DNA of 64,000 nucleotides, taken from a bacterium EF100-94H03 bin56. Lineage in GTDB: Bacteria > Pseudomonadota > Alphaproteobacteria > SP197. The stretch covers positions 1-64,000 of the forward strand of contig MPMV01000021.1 of the NCBI GenBank assembly GCA_002238685.1, given 5' to 3'. Within the stretch, counting starts at the first letter, position 1. Every line of letters begins with the position of its first letter. Under the pieces are notes generated by a model, which saw only the letters and a list, made by a program, of their open reading frames with translations, was not told the origin of the DNA and did not search any database. Made by a program: the position numbers and the translations under genes. Positions 33,882 through 42,412 of this stretch are shown piece by piece.

Positions 33882-35426
33882 TCAGTCGGGAACCCGCGGA
33901 TCGGTGACCGCCATACAGCTGTCCGGAGCATTGCGCAGACCGTCGGGACAGTGAATGGCCAGCACACGGCCGATTTCGGAGACTCCCTCCACCACGTGTC
34001 CGCGCTCCGCGAGAGCCTCCCCGACTTCGCCCTCGGCGAAGACCACATGGGGGAGGCCGCGATGATGCACCCGTGGGCGGCCCACGGCATCATCCAGCGA
34101 CAGGCCGTCATCAAGAACGTCCGTCAGGACCTGCGCCATGAGGACGGGCGATGCTGAACCTCCTGTCGCCGTGCCGGCAAGGACCACCGAACGCAACACG
34201 TCGTTGACCACGATCACAGGCAGCAGGGTTTCATCGGTCCCGGATGACGCCGGGACGACGATGCCGGTCCCGGGCAGCACGGACCCGTCACCGAAGAGAC
34301 CGTTCAAGGTGAAGACACAGGCCACGGCGTTGCCCATCCGATCGGCGGTGACGACTCCCGTGGCATAGGGCGATTCGTCGAGCTGCACCGGTGATCCCGG
34401 CAGCGCCGCCGGATCCGTTGCCCGGGCAGCACTGTAACTTTCCATCAGGTTCGCCGTTCCGCCGAACCCGCGCGCCACCGTCAGGCGCAGGGCCACCTCG
34501 GCAAGCAGGTGGTACCTCTCCGCGTCACGGTCCAGCGAACCGGCGTCGCCCAGCAGAGCGAGAGCCGTCAATGTCGAGGCCCCCGCATCGATAGTCCCGT
34601 CCGGCACCTCTACGGCCAGATCGGAGGCTATCAATCCACGCTCGAAGGCGAATGTTGCCGGATCGGACCACGCCACCGCGTAGGCGCCGAACTCTTCAGG
34701 CGTGATCACGCGGCCCGCCTCATGGGCTGCCTCCATGATGCTCCGCGCAGTCTGGCCACGATAGAAATCGCTGGCCCCGCGGGTCCTGATTCCAGACAGC
34801 ATGTCCGACAGTTCGAACTGCACCAGAGTGTCGCCGACACCAGGCATGTCGCCTGCCGGGGAAGCAAAGAGACGCCTGGCCTCAGTGTCCCCGAGCAGGA
34901 TGCCGGAGGCGTGTGCAAGATCGCTTGCGAGAGCGGGCGACACCTGCACACCGAACCGCGCCGCACGTTCGGCGGGAACCAGCAGATCATGCCATGCGAG
35001 ATTGCCTTGGACAGCCTGCAGAGCCGACATGCCGCGCACGGCTCCCGGGATCGGCAGACCGGCCCCTTGCGTGGCGGCCGGACGGTTGCGGAAATCCAGA
35101 AGTCTTGTCTGGTTTTCCGCTTCCTCGTATGACAGGCACAGACCGCCGGAAGCGAGCGAAACCCGCGAGGGGTAACTGACCGCCGCCATGAAGAAATATG
35201 CCACTGCCGCATCCGCCGCGGTTCCTTCCCGTGCCAGCACCTCCATGGCGATCCGGCGTGACAGGCCGTCTTCGCCCGCCACCAGGCCGGTTTCGCCACT
35301 GCCCACGACCCGGCCGACGGGAGGCCCCCCCTCTTCAAAGGTCCCGCAGCCGACTGTCGCGAGGGAGCATGCCAGAACCAGCGCACACGCCAAGGGACTG
35401 TCTGTTCGCGCAATTGTGTTCAGCAT
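33882..35426 (-). CDS. gamma-glutamyltransferase-like lipoprotein, nucleophile apparently replaced
   Basis: This 514-residue protein has the gamma-glutamyltranspeptidase fold: AMEVLAREGTAADAAVA near the start, a GVVTADRMGNAVACVFTLNGLFG core and GTATGGSASPVLM late. A lipobox (SLATVGC) follows an N-terminal hydrophobic stretch. In an ungapped comparison with the E. coli core ESNQTTHYSVVDKDGNAV, the query ESPYATGVVTADRMGNAV has Ala where the catalytic first Thr belongs, and HYS is also lost. Autocleavage and transfer may therefore be absent, unless the next Thr serves. ATG 35426 gives the lipoprotein signal but lies directly opposite the proposed M48 start. ATG 35465 is an alternative. Confidence 0.75.
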   Translation of the reverse strand: MLNTIARTDSPLACALVLACSLATVGCGTFEEGGPPVGRVVGSGETGLVAGEDGLSRRIAMEVLAREGTAADAAVAYFFMAAVSYPSRVSLASGGLCLSYEEAENQTRLLDFRNRPAATQGAGLPIPGAVRGMSALQAVQGNLAWHDLLVPAERAARFGVQVSPALASDLAHASGILLGDTEARRLFASPAGDMPGVGDTLVQFELSDMLSGIRTRGASDFYRGQTARSIMEAAHEAGRVITPEEFGAYAVAWSDPATFAFERGLIASDLAVEVPDGTIDAGASTLTALALLGDAGSLDRDAERYHLLAEVALRLTVARGFGGTANLMESYSAARATDPAALPGSPVQLDESPYATGVVTADRMGNAVACVFTLNGLFGDGSVLPGTGIVVPASSGTDETLLPVIVVNDVLRSVVLAGTATGGSASPVLMAQVLTDVLDDGLSLDDAVGRPRVHHRGLPHVVFAEGEVGEALAERGHVVEGVSEIGRVLAIHCPDGLRNAPDSCMAVTDPRVPD

Positions 35427-36753
35427 GACTGTCCTTGCGGCCTTGTTCTGTGGCGCAGACAGCACCCGGGCCCAGTCGGGTCAGACCCTGTCGCTTTTCC
35501 GTGACGCAGAGATCGAGGGTATCATCAGCAGCTACGCCGAACCACTGTTCCGCGTCAACAACCTCGACTTCAACAGGTTCGCCATTCATCTCGTGGCCGA
35601 TGACAGTCTCAATGCGTTCGTCGCCAACGGCAAGCACCTGTTCCTGTTCAGCGGCCTGCTGCGGCGCAGCGACGATCCGGGCATGGTGATCGGCGTCATT
35701 GCCCACGAAGTCGGGCATCTGGCCGCCGGCCACCTGACGATGGTCCGGGGCGCCATCGAGGACGCTTCGGCGATGGTCATTCTCTCGACATTGCTCGGCG
35801 TCGGTGTCGGCCTCGTTGGTGGTGGCGAGGCGGGCGTCGCTGTTGCCGCCGCCGGACAGCAGATTGGAACCCGCACGTTTACCCGCTTCAGCCGCATCCA
35901 GGAGTCGGCTGCCGATCAGGCGGCGCTCAGGTCCCTTGAACTGGCCGGCCGGTCGGCGGAAGGGCTTCGCGACCTGATGAAGGACCTTGCGCAATCGGAA
36001 CTTCTGCTGTCGTCGTCCTCCGAGATTCCCTGGTTCCTGACCCATCCCCTCAGCACGGAACGCGTGCACACGATGAATGCCCACATCGAGCGTTCCGCCT
36101 TCAGCGGCGGCGCCTTCGACCCGGACGAGATCGACCGCCACAGGCGCATGATCGCCAAGATCACCGGTTTCCTTCTCGATCCCGGTGCCACATACCGCGC
36201 CTATCCGGATCCCGGGAAATCGGTCTATTCCCGCTATGCCTGGGCCATCGCCCGCTACAGGGAACGTCTGATGGACGAGGCGTTGGCCCTCATCGACGGC
36301 CTGATCGCGGATGAACCGGAGAACCCCTGGTTTCACGAGCTGCGCGGCCAGATGCTCTACGAGACCGGTGACATTGCCCCCTCTGTTCCCTCCTACACAC
36401 AATCGGTCAAGCTGGCCCCCGGGGAACCGCTGCTGAGAATCAATCTGGCACGCAGCCTGCTGCAGCTCGACGACGAGGCCGGCTGGCGCGAGGCGGTCCG
36501 CCATCTCGACGAGGCGCGTGTCCACGAGAGCGACATGCCGGTGACATGGAGCCTGCTTGGCCATGCCTTCGAAAAGCTGGGCGACATGGCGCGGTCCCGG
36601 GTTGCCCGCGCCGAGATGCACTACCTGAGAGGCGAGCTCCAGCGTGCCCGCGACCTCGCCGGGGACGCGATTGACGGCCTCGAGTCCGGAACCACCGACT
36701 GGTTCCGTGCCACCGACATCCTGGCCGCCACGGACTTCCTGGAAAGGGGGTGA
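35425..36753 (+). CDS. M48 family metalloprotease with TPR tail (BepA/YfgC-like)
   Basis: This protein of at least 442 residues is a periplasmic zinc protease involved, in relatives, in outer-membrane protein quality control. HEVGH in GVIAHEVGHLAAGH is the metal motif, and the third ligand Glu is in QESAADQAALRSLE. The C-terminal half has TPR-like helices (ALALIDGLIADEPENPWFHELRGQMLYE). The start is uncertain: ATG 35425 leaves a short signal peptide (to TRAQ), and GTG 35416 or an earlier non-ATG start would add the basic LSVRAIVFS region. Any of these overlaps the start of the divergent lipoprotein gene. Confidence 0.88.
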   Translation: MTVLAALFCGADSTRAQSGQTLSLFRDAEIEGIISSYAEPLFRVNNLDFNRFAIHLVADDSLNAFVANGKHLFLFSGLLRRSDDPGMVIGVIAHEVGHLAAGHLTMVRGAIEDASAMVILSTLLGVGVGLVGGGEAGVAVAAAGQQIGTRTFTRFSRIQESAADQAALRSLELAGRSAEGLRDLMKDLAQSELLLSSSSEIPWFLTHPLSTERVHTMNAHIERSAFSGGAFDPDEIDRHRRMIAKITGFLLDPGATYRAYPDPGKSVYSRYAWAIARYRERLMDEALALIDGLIADEPENPWFHELRGQMLYETGDIAPSVPSYTQSVKLAPGEPLLRINLARSLLQLDDEAGWREAVRHLDEARVHESDMPVTWSLLGHAFEKLGDMARSRVARAEMHYLRGELQRARDLAGDAIDGLESGTTDWFRATDILAATDFLERG

Positions 36754-36783
36754 CCGCCGGCGGCGGTTGCACCTGCCGGCGGT
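36753..36783 (+). terminator. stem-loop after the M48 gene
   Basis: ACCGCCGGC and GCCGGCGGT form a 9-bp stem with a 13-nt loop right after the stop. No T-tract follows, so termination strength is doubtful. Confidence 0.35.
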
Positions 36784-36861
36784 GCAGTGTGAAATGGGCC
36801 GTCGTTTCGTGCCGGGCAGGGGTGATCCGGGCAGGGGCGGCGGTGATCTCTTGGGGATGAC

Positions 36862-37317
36862 ATGCCCGCTGATATCCGAATCCTGGTTCTCAACGGACCC
36901 AATCTCAATCTTCTCGGCACAAGGGAACCGGGTATCTACGGCCCGCAGACCCTGTCCGACATAGAGGACGCCGTGCGCCGGCGGGCCGGTGAACTCTCCA
37001 TGGTGGTGGACTTCCTGCAGAGCAACCACGAAGGCGAACTGATCGACGCCGTGCAGAACGCCGGTGGCCAGGCGGCGGCACTTGTCATCAATGCCGGTGG
37101 ACTGACCCACACGTCAGTGGCCCTCGCCGACGCCCTGAGAGCGTTCGACGGTGTCATTGTCGAGGTCCATCTCTCCAACATTCACGCCAGGGAACCCTTC
37201 CGGCACCATTCCCATGTGGCGGGTGTCGCCACCGGGTCGATTTGCGGATTCGGGGGCCACGGCTACATACTGGCCATCGAAGCCATTCACACCATTGTCG
37301 GATCCCCGTCACCATGA
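36862..37317 (+). CDS. aroQ: 3-dehydroquinate dehydratase, type II
   Basis: This 151-residue enzyme converts 3-dehydroquinate to 3-dehydroshikimate in the shikimate pathway. Type II marks are [20 protein letters not shown] with the catalytic Tyr (about 25), [42 protein letters not shown] with the catalytic His, and a C-terminal [13 protein letters not shown]. It overlaps accB by ATGA. The order aroQ-accB-accC is widely conserved in alphaproteobacteria. Confidence 0.96.
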   Translation: MPADIRILVLNGPNLNLLGTREPGIYGPQTLSDIEDAVRRRAGELSMVVDFLQSNHEGELIDAVQNAGGQAAALVINAGGLTHTSVALADALRAFDGVIVEVHLSNIHAREPFRHHSHVAGVATGSICGFGGHGYILAIEAIHTIVGSPSP

Positions 37318-37760
37318 GCCAAGAACCCTTCCCGCTCGACGCGGAGGCGATACGGGAACTGGCGCGCCTGCTCGAGGAAACCGGCCTTGCGGAAATTGAG
37401 GTGGAGAACGCCGGACGCAAGCTGCGCGTGGTGCGCGGACAAACCTCCGTTACCGCCTTCCCCTTGCCCCAGGCCGCGGTGCACCCTCCGGAAACCATCC
37501 AGGAAACCGTTGTCGAGGGCGCCGTTCGCTCGCCGATGGTCGGCACCGCCTACCTGGCGGGCGAGCCCGGTGCGGCCTCCTTCGTGAAGGTGGGTGACGA
37601 GGTCGCAGAGGGCGACACCCTGCTGATCGTCGAAGCGATGAAGGTCATGAATCCGATCCGTGCACCCCACGGCGGCACCGTGACCCAGATCCTCGTCTCC
37701 GACGGCAGGCCGGTCGAGTATGGCCAGGTCCTCATGGTCATCGACCCGGCGCATGTTTGA
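37314..37760 (+). CDS. accB: acetyl-CoA carboxylase biotin carboxyl carrier protein
   Basis: This 148-residue BCCP carries biotin for malonyl-CoA synthesis. The biotinylated Lys is in [10 protein letters not shown] (about 105), within a C-terminal lipoyl/biotinyl domain ([26 protein letters not shown]). The N-terminal part and the Ala/Pro linker are of usual length. ATG 37314 overlaps the aroQ stop; its own stop overlaps accC by 8 nt, so the three are translationally linked. Confidence 0.96.
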   Translation: MSQEPFPLDAEAIRELARLLEETGLAEIEVENAGRKLRVVRGQTSVTAFPLPQAAVHPPETIQETVVEGAVRSPMVGTAYLAGEPGAASFVKVGDEVAEGDTLLIVEAMKVMNPIRAPHGGTVTQILVSDGRPVEYGQVLMVIDPAHV

Positions 37761-39096
37761 CAAGGTTCTCATCGCCAATCGCGGTGAGGTGGCCCTTCGC
37801 ATCCACCGGGCCTGCCGGGAAATGGGTATCCGCACCGTCGCAGTCCATTCCGAAGTGGACACCAACGCGATGCATGTCCGCCTTGCCGATGAGAGTGTGT
37901 GTATCGGTCCGGCGCCGGCACGCGACAGCTATCTCAATGTTCCGGCCATCCTCGCCGCTGCCGAGATCACCGGCGCCGATGCCATCCATCCGGGGTACGG
38001 CTTCCTGTCCGAGAACAGCCGGTTTGCCGAGATCATCGAGGAACATGGCATCACCTTCATCGGACCGGGCAGCGAACACATTCGCCTGATGGGCGACAAG
38101 ATGGCGGCGCGCAACAAGGCCAGAGACCTCGGGATTCCGGTGCTGCCAGGTTCCGACGGTGTGGTGCGTGACGCGGTCGAAGCCGCTGCGATCGCCCGGG
38201 AGATCGGCTATCCGGTCCTCCTCAAGGCGGCGTCCGGCGGCGGCGGCCGCGGTATCTCCCTGGTGGAGGACGACTCCGACATGGAGGCGATCTTTGCCCG
38301 GTCGAGGCGCGAATCGGAGGCTGCATTTGGCGACGGATCCCTCTACGTGGAGAAGTTCCTGGCCAATCCGCGCCATATCGAGATCCAGGTCGCAGGCGAT
38401 CTCGAAGGACGCGTCGTCCACCTCGGTGAACGCGATTGCTCGGTGCAGCGCCGTCATCAGAAGATCGTCGAGGAGGCACCCAGTCCGGCGCTCAATGCCG
38501 GGCAGCGGCTCGCCATCGGCGAACTCGTCGTCGATGCCATGGTCAGGCTTGGTTACCGGAATCTCGGGACGGTGGAGTTTCTCTACGAGGACGGTTTGTT
38601 CCACTTCATCGAGATGAACACCCGGTTGCAGGTCGAACACCCCGTCACGGAAATGGTGACCGGCATCGACCTCGTGCGCGAGCAGATCTGCCTTTCCTCC
38701 GGCGCGCCGCTCAGCTTCAGTCAGGATGACGTGACGATGACCGGTCATGCGATCGAGTGCCGGATCAACGCCGAAAGCCCCTTTTCCTTCATGCCCTCGC
38801 CCGGCCGGGTGACGACCTACCACGCGCCAGGTGGCATGAGTGTGCGAATCGATTCGGCGCTCTATTCCGGCTATACGGTACCGCCGACCTACGACAACCT
38901 GATCGCCAAGCTCGTGGTGTGCGGACGCAACCGCAACGAGAGCATGATGCGGTTGAGACGGGCTCTCGAGGAGTTCGCCATTGACGGTATCGAGACCACC
39001 ATCCCGCTCCACCAGGCGCTTCTCGGCAACCAGGACTTCGCCAATGGTCACTATGACGTGACATGGCTGGAACGCTTCCTTGCTTCCGCAACCTGA
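37753..39096 (+). CDS. accC: acetyl-CoA carboxylase biotin carboxylase subunit
   Basis: This 447-residue ATP-grasp enzyme carboxylates biotin on AccB. It has [25 protein letters not shown] (N-terminal Rossmann-like domain), YGFLSENSRFAE, the Gly-rich ATP loop KAASGGGGRGISLV (about 158-171), HLGERDCSVQRRHQKIVEEAPS, and FIEMNTRLQVEHPVTEMVTGIDLV with catalytic and metal residues. Length and motifs are those of the family. It forms an operon with aroQ and accB, and aat may follow in the same transcript. Confidence 0.97.
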   Translation: MFDKVLIANRGEVALRIHRACREMGIRTVAVHSEVDTNAMHVRLADESVCIGPAPARDSYLNVPAILAAAEITGADAIHPGYGFLSENSRFAEIIEEHGITFIGPGSEHIRLMGDKMAARNKARDLGIPVLPGSDGVVRDAVEAAAIAREIGYPVLLKAASGGGGRGISLVEDDSDMEAIFARSRRESEAAFGDGSLYVEKFLANPRHIEIQVAGDLEGRVVHLGERDCSVQRRHQKIVEEAPSPALNAGQRLAIGELVVDAMVRLGYRNLGTVEFLYEDGLFHFIEMNTRLQVEHPVTEMVTGIDLVREQICLSSGAPLSFSQDDVTMTGHAIECRINAESPFSFMPSPGRVTTYHAPGGMSVRIDSALYSGYTVPPTYDNLIAKLVVCGRNRNESMMRLRRALEEFAIDGIETTIPLHQALLGNQDFANGHYDVTWLERFLASAT

Positions 39097-39742
39097 ATCG
39101 GACGAAGCGGCCGGACTGACCACTCCGATGCTCCTGTCGGCCTATGCCCGGGGTCTCTTCCCCATGGCGAACCACCGGCTCGACAGAAATCCGGAATGGG
39201 TGTTTCCCTACCGCCGTGGCATCATACCCCTCAACCACTTCCACGTTCCGCGCAGTCTGGAAAAGGTCTTGAGACGGGGCGGGTTCGAGATCACCGTCAA
39301 CCGGGCCTTCGCCAGGGTGATCGCCGCCTGTGCCCGGCCGACACCCGGGCGGGAGAACACCTGGATCAGCGTCGACATCGAGAAGGCCTACACCCGACTG
39401 CACCATGAGGGTCACGCCCACAGTGTAGAGTGCTGGATGGACGGTGTGCTTGCCGGCGGTCTCTACGGTGTCCAGCTGCGCGGCGCATTCTTCGGTGAAA
39501 GCATGTTTTCCGATATCGCCGATACCAGCAAGGTGGCGCTCGTCCACCTCGTCAGGCGTCTCGTCAAGGGTGGCTTCGTTCTTCTCGACACCCAGTTCAT
39601 CACCGATCATCTGCGCATGTTCGGCGCCATCGAGATCACCGGAGCGGAGTATCTGGAACGTCTCGACCGGGCGCTCTCGACCGAGAGTGCCGACTTCTAT
39701 TGCCTTCCCCGGTCGATACAGTCCAGCACCCAGATGTCGTAG
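39080..39742 (+). CDS. aat: leucyl/phenylalanyl-tRNA--protein transferase
   Basis: This 220-residue enzyme adds Leu or Phe to N-terminal Lys/Arg of proteins and so marks them for ClpAP (N-degron pathway). Typical features are LLSAYARGLFPMA, RGIIPLNHFHVPRSLEKVLRRG, TWISVDIEKAYTRLHHEGHAHSVECWMDGVLAGGLYGV, FFGESMFSD and LLDTQFITDHLRMFGA. I favour the TTG start at 39080, which overlaps accC by 17 nt, because family homology begins before the ATG at 39128. It overlaps the convergent DUF2155 gene by 46 nt at its 3' end. Confidence 0.93.
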   Translation: MLPQPESDEAAGLTTPMLLSAYARGLFPMANHRLDRNPEWVFPYRRGIIPLNHFHVPRSLEKVLRRGGFEITVNRAFARVIAACARPTPGRENTWISVDIEKAYTRLHHEGHAHSVECWMDGVLAGGLYGVQLRGAFFGESMFSDIADTSKVALVHLVRRLVKGGFVLLDTQFITDHLRMFGAIEITGAEYLERLDRALSTESADFYCLPRSIQSSTQMS

Positions 39743-40134
39743 ACCGGGTGCTCGAGCGCCGACACGCCCGGCGTTCCGGCGAACATCCAGCCGCTGAAGA
39801 CCTCCTCGGGATCACCCGAACGGCTATCCCGGATCTCGAGGAAGGAGGCACTCTCGGGAGTCTGCCAGGGCGGTGTCTTGCGACAGGCCCTGACGGTCAC
39901 CTGCAATGTCCCGAAGGATCCCGTGTCGCTCACACCGATGGCAAAGACAAAGGCATGGCCGGTCACCTTCTCCATGCCGCCCAGCAGTACCGTGTCGTGA
40001 TCCTCGAACACCTGTTCGGCCTCGGCGCGATAGCTGGCGATCATGGCAAGGAAGACGCAGGCAATCAGGCGAAGGGCTTGTCCAGTGTTGCCACCAGGTC
40101 CGCGAGTACCTTTCGCATCTGCTGCTCGTCGCAT
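39697..40134 (-). CDS. DUF2155 domain protein, exported
   Basis: This protein of about 145 residues has the DUF2155 pattern: LGGMEKVTGHAFVFAIGV, FGTLQVTVRACRKTPPWQTPESASFLEI, VFSGWMFAGTPGVSALEHPVYDIWVLDC. A hydrophobic segment (LRLIACVFLAMIASYRAEA) should be the signal peptide. ATG 40134 lies inside the preceding small gene and gives a long basic N-region; a CTG at 40068 overlapping that gene's stop would be a tighter start. The family is alphaproteobacterial and is usually found beside aat and the NDUFA12-type gene, as here. Its function is unknown, probably envelope-related. Confidence 0.88.
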   Translation of the reverse strand: MRRAADAKGTRGPGGNTGQALRLIACVFLAMIASYRAEAEQVFEDHDTVLLGGMEKVTGHAFVFAIGVSDTGSFGTLQVTVRACRKTPPWQTPESASFLEIRDSRSGDPEEVFSGWMFAGTPGVSALEHPVYDIWVLDCIDRGRQ

Positions 40135-40286
40135 CCCATCACCACCGCATCTTCAAGCGCGTCCTGTGCCATGTCGCGAAGTTCGTCAAGATTGTCCCTC
40201 AGCACGGCGAGCTTGTCATGGCAACCAACGGGCTCGCCGTCGGGTGAGAGCCAAGTTTCGGGCAGCCAGGTCGGTCGCTGATCCAT
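40065..40286 (-). CDS. small uncharacterised protein (73 aa)
   Basis: A 73-residue, mostly helical, acidic protein: a Pro/Trp-rich start (RPTWLPETWLSPDGEPVGCHDK) and a helix with two Leu-rich stretches. It lies 9 nt after the MlaD-type gene and overlaps the DUF2155 start. I do not recognise it. Its place in a compact operon supports it being real. Confidence 0.6.
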   Translation of the reverse strand: MDQRPTWLPETWLSPDGEPVGCHDKLAVLRDNLDELRDMAQDALEDAVVMGCDEQQMRKVLADLVATLDKPFA

Positions 40287-40295
40287 GAATCCGAG

Positions 40296-40742
40296 CTACT
40301 CGTCTTCGAGGCCGCCGAACATCGACCGCGACACGGCGTCTATCAGGTTGATCGCCCCCTGGGTGTCGGTGAAGAGATAACCGTCACCGGCAGCTTCGCC
40401 CGTGCCCGGGTGAAGGGACACATAGTGCCCGCCGAGCAGACTTGCCGAGGCGATCGTAACGATGGTGTCGCGTGGCAGACTGACGCCGGCATCGATGGTC
40501 ATGGCGACTCTTGCCAGGTACCAGTCCGGATCGAGATCCAGTCCCGACACCTGACCGACCCTGATGCCAGCGATCCGGACATCGTCACCGGCCTGCAGAC
40601 TACCGATGTCTTCGAACTCCGCGTGAAAGACAGTGCCGGCCCCGTCGGCAATGTCGACGCTGTCATAGACGAAGGCCACGAAGGCCACGGCGACGACGAT
40701 GACGGCGGCGCCGACAAGGGTTTCGAGTGCGCGCCCGCCCAT
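40296..40742 (-). CDS. mlaD: MlaD/MCE family lipid-transport protein
   Basis: This 148-residue protein has one transmembrane helix (LETLVGAAVIVVAVAFVAFVY, anchoring it in the inner membrane) and a single MCE domain: AEFEDIGSLQAGDDVRIAGIRVGQVSGLDLD is diagnostic and ASLLGGHYVSLHPG follows. In E. coli MlaD forms a hexameric ring with MlaFEB that moves phospholipids between the membranes. Here mlaE, mlaF and mlaB are not adjacent. ATG 40742 follows the NDUFA12-type stop by 2 nt; GTG 40778 is possible. Position between a complex I gene and DUF2155 is an alphaproteobacterial pattern. Confidence 0.88.
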   Translation of the reverse strand: MGGRALETLVGAAVIVVAVAFVAFVYDSVDIADGAGTVFHAEFEDIGSLQAGDDVRIAGIRVGQVSGLDLDPDWYLARVAMTIDAGVSLPRDTIVTIASASLLGGHYVSLHPGTGEAAGDGYLFTDTQGAINLIDAVSRSMFGGLEDE

Positions 40743-40744
40743 TT

Positions 40745-41122
40745 CTAGGGAGTTCCGGATTCCTTTTCCGGGCGCCACGCCTCGTAGTCACCGCGCGCCG
40801 GTGCCCGTCTGCCACCACGAAGAAGGTGTCCCTTCGGCAGCCAGGCCTGACCGGTACCGGTGAGATTGGGCTGGTGTTCCCTTTCCCACGCCCTGGTCTC
40901 AAGGGGGGCACGGCTCGGCGGCTCGGCAATGGTGCGATGCAGCCAGGCATTCCAGCCGGGCGGCACCCTGGAGGCTTCGGCTGCGCCCCGGTAGTACACC
41001 CAGCGCCGCCGCCACCGGCCTTCGGCCACACCCCGTTCCTGGTAGTAGCGGTTGCCGAACTCGTCCTCGCCCACGGCCTCACCCTTCAGGGTCGTGAAAA
41101 GCCACGTGCCGATCCTCGACAT
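40745..41122 (-). CDS. NADH:ubiquinone oxidoreductase NDUFA12 (17.2 kDa) homologue
   Basis: This 125-residue protein matches the accessory complex I subunit NDUFA12/B17.2, which is shared by mitochondria and alphaproteobacteria: IGTWLFTTLKGEAVGEDEFGNRYYQER, RRRWVYYRGAAEASRVPPGWNAWLHRT and HQPNLTGTGQAWLPKGHLL. It binds the side of the hydrophilic arm of complex I. ATG 41122 is the family start; a TTG two codons earlier is less likely. It is the first gene of the leftward group with mlaD, the 73-aa gene and DUF2155. Confidence 0.94.
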   Translation of the reverse strand: MSRIGTWLFTTLKGEAVGEDEFGNRYYQERGVAEGRWRRRWVYYRGAAEASRVPPGWNAWLHRTIAEPPSRAPLETRAWEREHQPNLTGTGQAWLPKGHLLRGGRRAPARGDYEAWRPEKESGTP

Positions 41123-41271
41123 GCACAACTCCCTTGCCCATCAGGTCGGCGCCATCATGCGCTTGCAGCGCCGAAGAATCCAGAGACCCGAGATGCGGAC
41201 GACAGGTTGCAAGATAGAGTCCGCCTGGGTTAGGTTTCACTCGCCATCGACGAGAGCCGGGACGACGACAC

Positions 41272-41607
41272 ATGATTATTTCCTCCGACAGCCAGAACGG
41301 CGTCACCATCGTTTCGATCAACGGTCGCGTGGATGGTGCGTCGGCCCCTGATCTGGAAGGCGAACTCTCCTCCAGGATTCGTGATGGATCCGTTCGCATC
41401 CTGCTCGACTGCAACGAGATGAACTACATTTCCAGTGCCGGGTTGCGTGTCTTTCTCCTGGCAGCCAAACGGTGCAAGCAGGCTGGCGGCTTGCTGTCCA
41501 TTACGTCCCTGCAACCATCCTGCAGGTCGGTCATCGAAATGGGTGGATTCCATACGATCATCGATTGCTACGACTCCCGCGACGAGGCACTCGCGGCCAA
41601 CGCCTGA
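41272..41607 (+). CDS. STAS-domain anti-sigma factor antagonist
   Basis: This 111-residue protein is a single STAS domain like SpoIIAA/RsbV. The phosphorylatable Ser is in MNYISSAGLRVFL (Ser54 or Ser55), after ILLDCNEMNYI. It should switch a serine-kinase anti-sigma factor or similar partner, but no such kinase or sigma gene is in the window. It is followed 11 nt later by a GPP34-type gene, so the two may act together. The 150-bp upstream gap to the NDUFA12-type gene must hold divergent promoters. Confidence 0.88.
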   Translation: MIISSDSQNGVTIVSINGRVDGASAPDLEGELSSRIRDGSVRILLDCNEMNYISSAGLRVFLLAAKRCKQAGGLLSITSLQPSCRSVIEMGGFHTIIDCYDSRDEALAANA

Positions 41608-41618
41608 GCCATACACAC

Positions 41619-42275
41619 ATGCTGACCTTCATCGAGGAAATCCTCCTTCTGACACTGGATGACGAGAACGGCTCGTTCCTGCCCATCCGCGACAACACGA
41701 TGGACTATGTGCTGGCCGGTGCCGCGCTGCTCGACCTCGCCTTCATCTACCGCATCGACACGGATCCCGAGCGCCTCATGCTCATCGACAGGACGCCACC
41801 GGGCATTCCGATGCTCGACCGTGTCCTGGAACGCATTGCCGGATCCGCCGAGGACCGGAACACACGCGACTGGGTCGAGACGCTGGCCCGTGAAGAAGCC
41901 GAGAACCTGCGCGAGTCCGCACTCGCCCGGCTGGTCGACCAGGGTATTCTCGAAACTCAGGACAAGAAGTTCCTGTGGGTCTTCCGGGCACGCCGCTATC
42001 CGGCCATCGACGGCACCGTCCAGCGTGAAGTGAAGCACCGCATTGCCGGTGTCCTGCTGTCCGACGAGGTGCCAGATCCCCGGGATGTCGCGATCATCTC
42101 ACTCGCCGACTCCTGTGCCATCCTGCGCAGCATTTTCTCGGACCACGGCATGGATTCCCTGCGACCGCGTATCGACCAGGTCCGCAAACTCGATCTCATC
42201 GGCAGGGAAGTGGCTGGCACCATCGAGGAAATCGAACGCACCATGGCGATGGCCATGGCCCGCATCCCGCACTAG
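41619..42275 (+). CDS. GPP34 (Golgi phosphoprotein 3) family protein
   Basis: This 218-residue protein resembles the GPP34/GOLPH3 family. LTFIEEILLLTLDDENGSFLP at the N-terminus, then VLAGAALLDLAFIYRID, LARLVDQGILETQDKKFLWVFRARRYP and a helical C-terminal part are typical. Eukaryotic members bind phosphatidylinositol-4-phosphate on Golgi membranes; bacterial members are poorly known. ATG 41619 lies 11 nt after the STAS stop. A membrane-associated partner of the STAS protein is possible but untested. The 137-bp gap after it shows no gene. Confidence 0.85.
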   Translation: MLTFIEEILLLTLDDENGSFLPIRDNTMDYVLAGAALLDLAFIYRIDTDPERLMLIDRTPPGIPMLDRVLERIAGSAEDRNTRDWVETLAREEAENLRESALARLVDQGILETQDKKFLWVFRARRYPAIDGTVQREVKHRIAGVLLSDEVPDPRDVAIISLADSCAILRSIFSDHGMDSLRPRIDQVRKLDLIGREVAGTIEEIERTMAMAMARIPH

Positions 42276-42412
42276 AGCAGACTGCATGAATCCCGCGAGC
42301 CCCCCTGGACCCGGGCGAGATCATGTTGTTGAACCTCCTGTCGGATGCTAGAGATTCGTCAGCCCGGCAAACGGAGCGATGAGCCAATTCACACGTGTCG
42401 AGGGAGCAGGTG

